This document shows positions 60,450 to 64,000 of a DNA stretch of 64,000 nt, piece after piece. Made by a program: the position numbers and the translations under genes. Numbering within the stretch: the stretch's first letter is position 1; each line of letters starts with the position of its first letter. The stretch is from Sphingobium sp. B2D3C (lineage in GTDB: Bacteria; Pseudomonadota; Alphaproteobacteria; Sphingomonadales; Sphingomonadaceae), in contig NZ_JAOQOK010000001.1 in the NCBI RefSeq assembly GCF_025961835.1, positions 2,356,001 to 2,420,000 on the forward strand, in the 5' to 3' direction. The notes under the pieces were generated by a model that was not told the DNA's origin, ran no database searches, and worked only from the letters and a program-made list of their open reading frames with translations.

Positions 60450-61034
60450 TCAGCAGTAATCGTCCAGCCGGGCGTGGACCTGTTCCAGCACCTCAAGCGC
60501 AATAGCGAGCTTCTCGGGTCGAATGTCTCGCAGGATGTCCGCGCGCAGATCATTGGTGATCGCCATGATATCCCGCGTGGCGGCCAGCCCTTTCTCGGTG
60601 ATCCGGTTGTGGACCACCCGCCGGTCGACCTGGCTCTGCGCACGTTCGATCAGGCCGTCGCGTTCCAGCGTGTTGAGCATATGGGCCATGGTCGGCCCTT
60701 CGACGCCGATCAGCTGGGCCAGTTCGCGCTGGGAGAGGTCATCGCGGGCGCAGGCGAGCAGATACATTGTCTCCCACCGCGCCATGCTCTGCCCGACACT
60801 GCGGACCTTGTCATTGGCAAGCTTGCGCCAGCGCCTTGCCGCAACGACCAGCGCGCGCGTGGTCCGGAAAAAGGTGACGGTCCGCTCGTCGGGCTTTGCC
60901 CCGGCGTAGAAATTGGAGAGATGTCGCGTGGCATCCTCAATGGGAAAACCGCCAAATCGCGGCAGGCTGCGCGATGTCGCCGCGTCCTCTTCGCTGGTGG
61001 AACCCTGTGCGGACGGAGCCTTGTCGACCATCAT
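60450..61034 (-). CDS. MarR-family transcriptional regulator
   Basis: 194 residues. A winged-helix core of the MarR type is seen: LSQRELAQLIGVEGPTMAHMLNTLERDGLIERAQSQVDRRVVHNRITEKG, read in parts, i.e. recognition helix and wing with the usual DRR. The N-terminal about 55 residues are an extra Ser/Ala-rich extension. Two adjacent ATGs (61034 and 61031) compete; the second is better spaced from GGGAG. The ligand and target are unknown; the TonB-dependent receptor gene is upstream on the same strand. Confidence 0.9.
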   Translation of the reverse strand: MMVDKAPSAQGSTSEEDAATSRSLPRFGGFPIEDATRHLSNFYAGAKPDERTVTFFRTTRALVVAARRWRKLANDKVRSVGQSMARWETMYLLACARDDLSQRELAQLIGVEGPTMAHMLNTLERDGLIERAQSQVDRRVVHNRITEKGLAATRDIMAITNDLRADILRDIRPEKLAIALEVLEQVHARLDDYC

Positions 61035-61122
61035 TCTCCCTTACGTGCCGTTCCAGCAGACCTCCCGCACCTGCACCCGCTCCGTCAAGAGCGATCCGTC
61101 GGCCGGCCTGTGCGCCAAAGGG

Positions 61123-61155
61123 TGCCGTGCCGGACGAAACGCGCCCGGCACGGCA
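61123..61155 (-). terminator. Hairpin after the TonB-dependent receptor gene
   Basis: TGCCGTGCCGG and CCGGCACGGCA form a perfect 11-bp stem with an 11-base loop, 7 bp after the receptor stop on the minus strand. The T-run that follows is very short, so termination strength is uncertain. It separates the receptor from the MarR gene. Confidence 0.6.
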
Positions 61156-61161
61156 GGGGGA

Positions 61162-64000
61162 TCAGAAGGACGTGCGGATACCGGCCTTGTACATGCGCCC
61201 AACCGGGTTGAAGAGCACGTTGTTGCCGCTGCCGTTCGCACCGGGGAAGTTCGGCGGATCGACATTGAACACATTGTCCACGCCGAAATAGACGCTCAGC
61301 TTGTTATCCCCGCCGACCGGCACCTTCACCGTGCCCATCATGTCGACATAGGTGCGCGAGGGCATGGCGTTGGTGCTGGAGCTGCTGGAGGCCGTGATTA
61401 CATAGCCAGGCTGCTCGGCGCCGATGAACGCCGCGTTGTAGAAGCCCTTGTTGATCCAGCGAACATGGGTGGAGAGCGAGAACAGCTCACCCAGGTCGAG
61501 GCCCACGGTCGCGTCGACCGTCCAGTCGGGGATGCCCGGAGGCGTACCGCCGCGCAGACCGGTCTGGCCGGCCCGTTCGACCGGACCAACCGCGTCCACG
61601 GTCACCAGATCGATGACATGGCTGGCCATGACGGACAGGTTGACTGCGCTGGCCGCGCCGACTGGCTGGCGATAATTCAGCTCCATGTCGATGCCGCGGG
61701 CGTTGAGCTGGTTCACATTCTGCACAACGTCGCGAACATTGGTGATGACGCCATTGGCCGCCCCACCATCGCGCGTGACCAGCGAGCAGCTCAGCGTATC
61801 GCCCTGCGAGCAGCGCGTCACGATGTTCTGCTGACCGAGCGTGCTGATCGCATCCTTGATCTTGATGTCATAATAATCGACCGACGCCCGGAAACGCCCG
61901 AGCATCCCACCGCTTGGCTGCAAGACGATGCCAGCGGTGAACGTGTCCGCCTTTTCCGGCCGCAGATTGGGGTTGGAGCCCAGCGTGATCGGCACGACCG
62001 TCTGCTGACCGCCACGCGCCGGATCGTTGAGAATGCCGGACGCACTCGTGATCGGGCCGAACAGTTCCGAGACGTTGGGCGCGCGGATGTCGCGCGACTT
62101 GGTCACCCGGAAGCGGACCGCATCGACCGGCGCCCAGACGCCGCCGACCTTCCATGTGGTCACATTGACCGTGCTGCTCGGGAAGAAGTCGCTGGACCGC
62201 TTGTAGTGGGTCCGGCGGACGGCGCCGTTCAGGCTCAGTTCGCGGAAGAACGTCGTGTCGCGCAGGATCGGCACTTCGGCCTCACCATAAGCCTCAACCA
62301 CCTGAATCTTGCCCGAGATAACCGATCCGTTGCCGGTGAAGAAGGCCAGCGCCTTGGAATTGGCATCGGCATCGCCGCTGACGCTGTCGCTGCGATATTC
62401 CGCGCCAACGGCAACGCCGAGCGGTCCGGCGGGAAGATCGAACAGCGAGCCGGTGACGTTGGCAGCGACGACATGCTGGGTGGTGACGTTGGTCTGGAAG
62501 GCATTCGCCGTGACATAGGCCTTGGCCGCCGCAAATGTCGCGCCTTGGCCGGAGCCGAAGGGATTGAGGGCGACGCACGCAGGGTCGTTATTGGTTGTGC
62601 TGGCGTCGGCATTCACCCGGCACACCGGCGCCCCGCCCGGCCCGGCTACCGCGTCGAGCGCCTTGAGAATGCGCGAGGTGATCGTGCCACCCGTGATGTC
62701 GCTGCGGAACTCGTTGCGGCCGAACTGATAATAGATGTCCGCCGACCAGTTGGTCGAAATCTCATATTTGGCGGACGCGACGGCCCGATAGACGTCGTTC
62801 TTCACGACCAGCTGGCCCGGTCCAACATCCTTGAATCCCTTGCCCAGCGTGAAGCTGGTGAGGCCGTTGGCGTCCATGATGGTGCGCAGGTCCAGCGCGG
62901 GATTGCTGGAGGTGGGAATGAACGGGTTGTCGCGCTGGATGGTGATGGCCGTATTACGATACGGCACGGCGCGGTGGCGACCTTCGCCATGCCCGTAGTT
63001 GAAGCCGAACTCCATCGTCAGGGCCGGCGTGGCTTCCCACGTGGCGAACGCCATGGCGTTGTAGCGCTTGGTCGGCGAGACAATCGGGAAGTCGAAATAG
63101 ATGTTCTCACCCGGCCCGTCATTGGTGCCGCCAAGCTGATAGAGGTTGTTGGCCAGCGTGCCCTGGGTCGTGCGGAACGGCGTGCCGTCGGCGCGGAAGC
63201 CGATGCCGTCAATCGCGCGGAGAGCCGGGACGAGGCGGCCGGCATAAGCCGAGCTCGGCGGCGTGGTGATACCGTTATAGGGCGCCGTCCAGGGATAGAC
63301 GCCCGCGAGGATGTTGTTGGCGGGCAGGCTCGTCACGCCGGGATTGCGGCTGATGTTGATGAAGCCGTTGGCGCACCAGTCACGTGACGGGCAGCTTTCC
63401 ACGCCCTCCGCCTTTTCATACTCGCCGCCCACGAGCAGATGCAGTGTCTCGCCGATCTGCCAGCCACCGGCCGCACCGAACTGGGTGGTGAAATTATCGC
63501 CATATTGCGAAAAGCCGACCTGGGCATTGGCCTTGTAGCCCGTGAACGCCTTGTCGATGAGCAGGTTGACGACGCCCGACACGGCGTCCGAACCGTAAAC
63601 GGCCGAGGCGCCGCCCGTGACGACTTCGGCACGCTGGAGCATGATCGAGGGGATCATGTTGGTATCGACCGTCGCCTGCGTGGTGGACGGCACGAAGCGC
63701 TTGCCGTCGACGAGGGTCAGCGTGCGCACCGCGCCCAGACCGCGAAGATCGAGGATGCGACCGCCGACATAGCCGCCCGCCGCGCCCAGACCGGTCGAGG
63801 CCGGTGAGTTGGTCGCGCGGAAGGCAGGCAGTTCGTTCAGCGCATCGCCGAGATTGGTGATGCCGCGTGTTTCCAGTCGCTCCGCGCCCAGAACCGCCAC
63901 GGGGGTCGGCCGGTCGAAACCGGAGGCGATGCGCGATCCGGTGACCACGATGGCCTCATCGCTTGCATCTGCTCTATCGCTTTGGGGGGCGCTGTCCTGC
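61162..64000 (-). CDS. TonB-dependent receptor, 5' end outside window
   Basis: At least 945 residues; the frame stays open to the end of the window, and the visible start at GTG 63948 is inside the TonB-box/plug junction (DEAIVVTGSRIASG), so the signal peptide and N terminus are missing. The plug domain shows LGDALNELPAF, GLGAVRTLTLVDGKRFV and the VEVVTGGASAVYGSDAVSGVVNLL-type end (here RAEVVTGGASAVYGSDAVSGV), followed by a large 22-strand barrel ending in an aromatic (RTSF). Ligand unknown; sphingomonads have many such receptors for glycans, siderophores and other large substrates. Confidence 0.93.
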   Translation of the reverse strand, partial: QDSAPQSDRADASDEAIVVTGSRIASGFDRPTPVAVLGAERLETRGITNLGDALNELPAFRATNSPASTGLGAAGGYVGGRILDLRGLGAVRTLTLVDGKRFVPSTTQATVDTNMIPSIMLQRAEVVTGGASAVYGSDAVSGVVNLLIDKAFTGYKANAQVGFSQYGDNFTTQFGAAGGWQIGETLHLLVGGEYEKAEGVESCPSRDWCANGFINISRNPGVTSLPANNILAGVYPWTAPYNGITTPPSSAYAGRLVPALRAIDGIGFRADGTPFRTTQGTLANNLYQLGGTNDGPGENIYFDFPIVSPTKRYNAMAFATWEATPALTMEFGFNYGHGEGRHRAVPYRNTAITIQRDNPFIPTSSNPALDLRTIMDANGLTSFTLGKGFKDVGPGQLVVKNDVYRAVASAKYEISTNWSADIYYQFGRNEFRSDITGGTITSRILKALDAVAGPGGAPVCRVNADASTTNNDPACVALNPFGSGQGATFAAAKAYVTANAFQTNVTTQHVVAANVTGSLFDLPAGPLGVAVGAEYRSDSVSGDADANSKALAFFTGNGSVISGKIQVVEAYGEAEVPILRDTTFFRELSLNGAVRRTHYKRSSDFFPSSTVNVTTWKVGGVWAPVDAVRFRVTKSRDIRAPNVSELFGPITSASGILNDPARGGQQTVVPITLGSNPNLRPEKADTFTAGIVLQPSGGMLGRFRASVDYYDIKIKDAISTLGQQNIVTRCSQGDTLSCSLVTRDGGAANGVITNVRDVVQNVNQLNARGIDMELNYRQPVGAASAVNLSVMASHVIDLVTVDAVGPVERAGQTGLRGGTPPGIPDWTVDATVGLDLGELFSLSTHVRWINKGFYNAAFIGAEQPGYVITASSSSSTNAMPSRTYVDMMGTVKVPVGGDNKLSVYFGVDNVFNVDPPNFPGANGSGNNVLFNPVGRMYKAGIRTSF

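Overview
The window looks like a chromosomal segment from a Sphingomonadales alphaproteobacterium (Sphingobium/Sphingomonas/Novosphingobium-like). This rests on visibly high GC in nearly all genes, a UrcA-family protein, a PEPxxWA-type sorting protein, a large TonB-dependent receptor, the NDUFA9-like/UppP/glutamate synthase gene order, DUF1489/DUF2849/DUF934 proteins and several intergenic palindrome families. No species can be named from the sequence alone. No tRNA, rRNA, CRISPR array, integrase or prophage gene was seen.

Layout. 1-5.6 kb: the 3' end of a flavin amine oxidase, then an RND efflux adaptor and pump. 5.7-8.6 kb: UrcA protein, a long non-coding gap, an NDUFA9-like protein and UppP. 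8.8-14.8 kb: gltD-gltB with a good terminator. 14.9-23.6 kb: single genes for a GST-fold protein (possible FzlA), a diguanylate cyclase, a UbiH-type hydroxylase, a PmtA-like methyltransferase, a CheY-like regulator, a LysR regulator, a DUF418 protein, a BioC-like methyltransferase and a GNAT. 23.7-31.8 kb: CAP-domain lipoprotein, purL, a MliC-like lipoprotein, then the forward run xseB-ispA-coaD-cyclophilin-queA and a DUF1489 protein. 32.3-36.3 kb: siroheme and sulfate assimilation operon (cobA, DUF2849, cysI, DUF934, cysH). 36.5-46.2 kb: an HI0933-type flavoprotein, dnaB, a GIY-YIG gene framed by inverted palindromes, glnE-bcp and the operon tgt-RoxA-like-rluE. 46.6-50.7 kb: two related four-helix membrane proteins, one of them between a TPP riboswitch and thiC, with a MipA/OmpV protein between the pair. 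50.7-54.6 kb: an accessory patch with an Mrr-like nuclease of lower GC, a YefM/YoeB toxin-antitoxin pair and several small proteins. 54.6-64 kb: a transglutaminase, a metallopeptidase gene broken by one amber codon, the PEP-CTERM protein, a 3-hydroxyacyl-CoA dehydrogenase, a DUF1176 protein, a MarR regulator and the 3' part of a TonB-dependent receptor.

Functionally the window is mostly housekeeping: nitrogen assimilation (gltBD, glnE), sulfur assimilation (cobA/cysIH), thiamine (TPP switch, thiC), purines, isoprenoids, CoA, queuosine (queA and tgt) and ribosome modification (RoxA-like, RluE). The points most worth a second look are the GIY-YIG gene nested between inverted copies of a REP-like palindrome, the paralogous membrane protein under TPP-riboswitch control, the amber-interrupted peptidase, and the Mrr/toxin-antitoxin patch, where a TGTACA operator lies in the antitoxin promoter.
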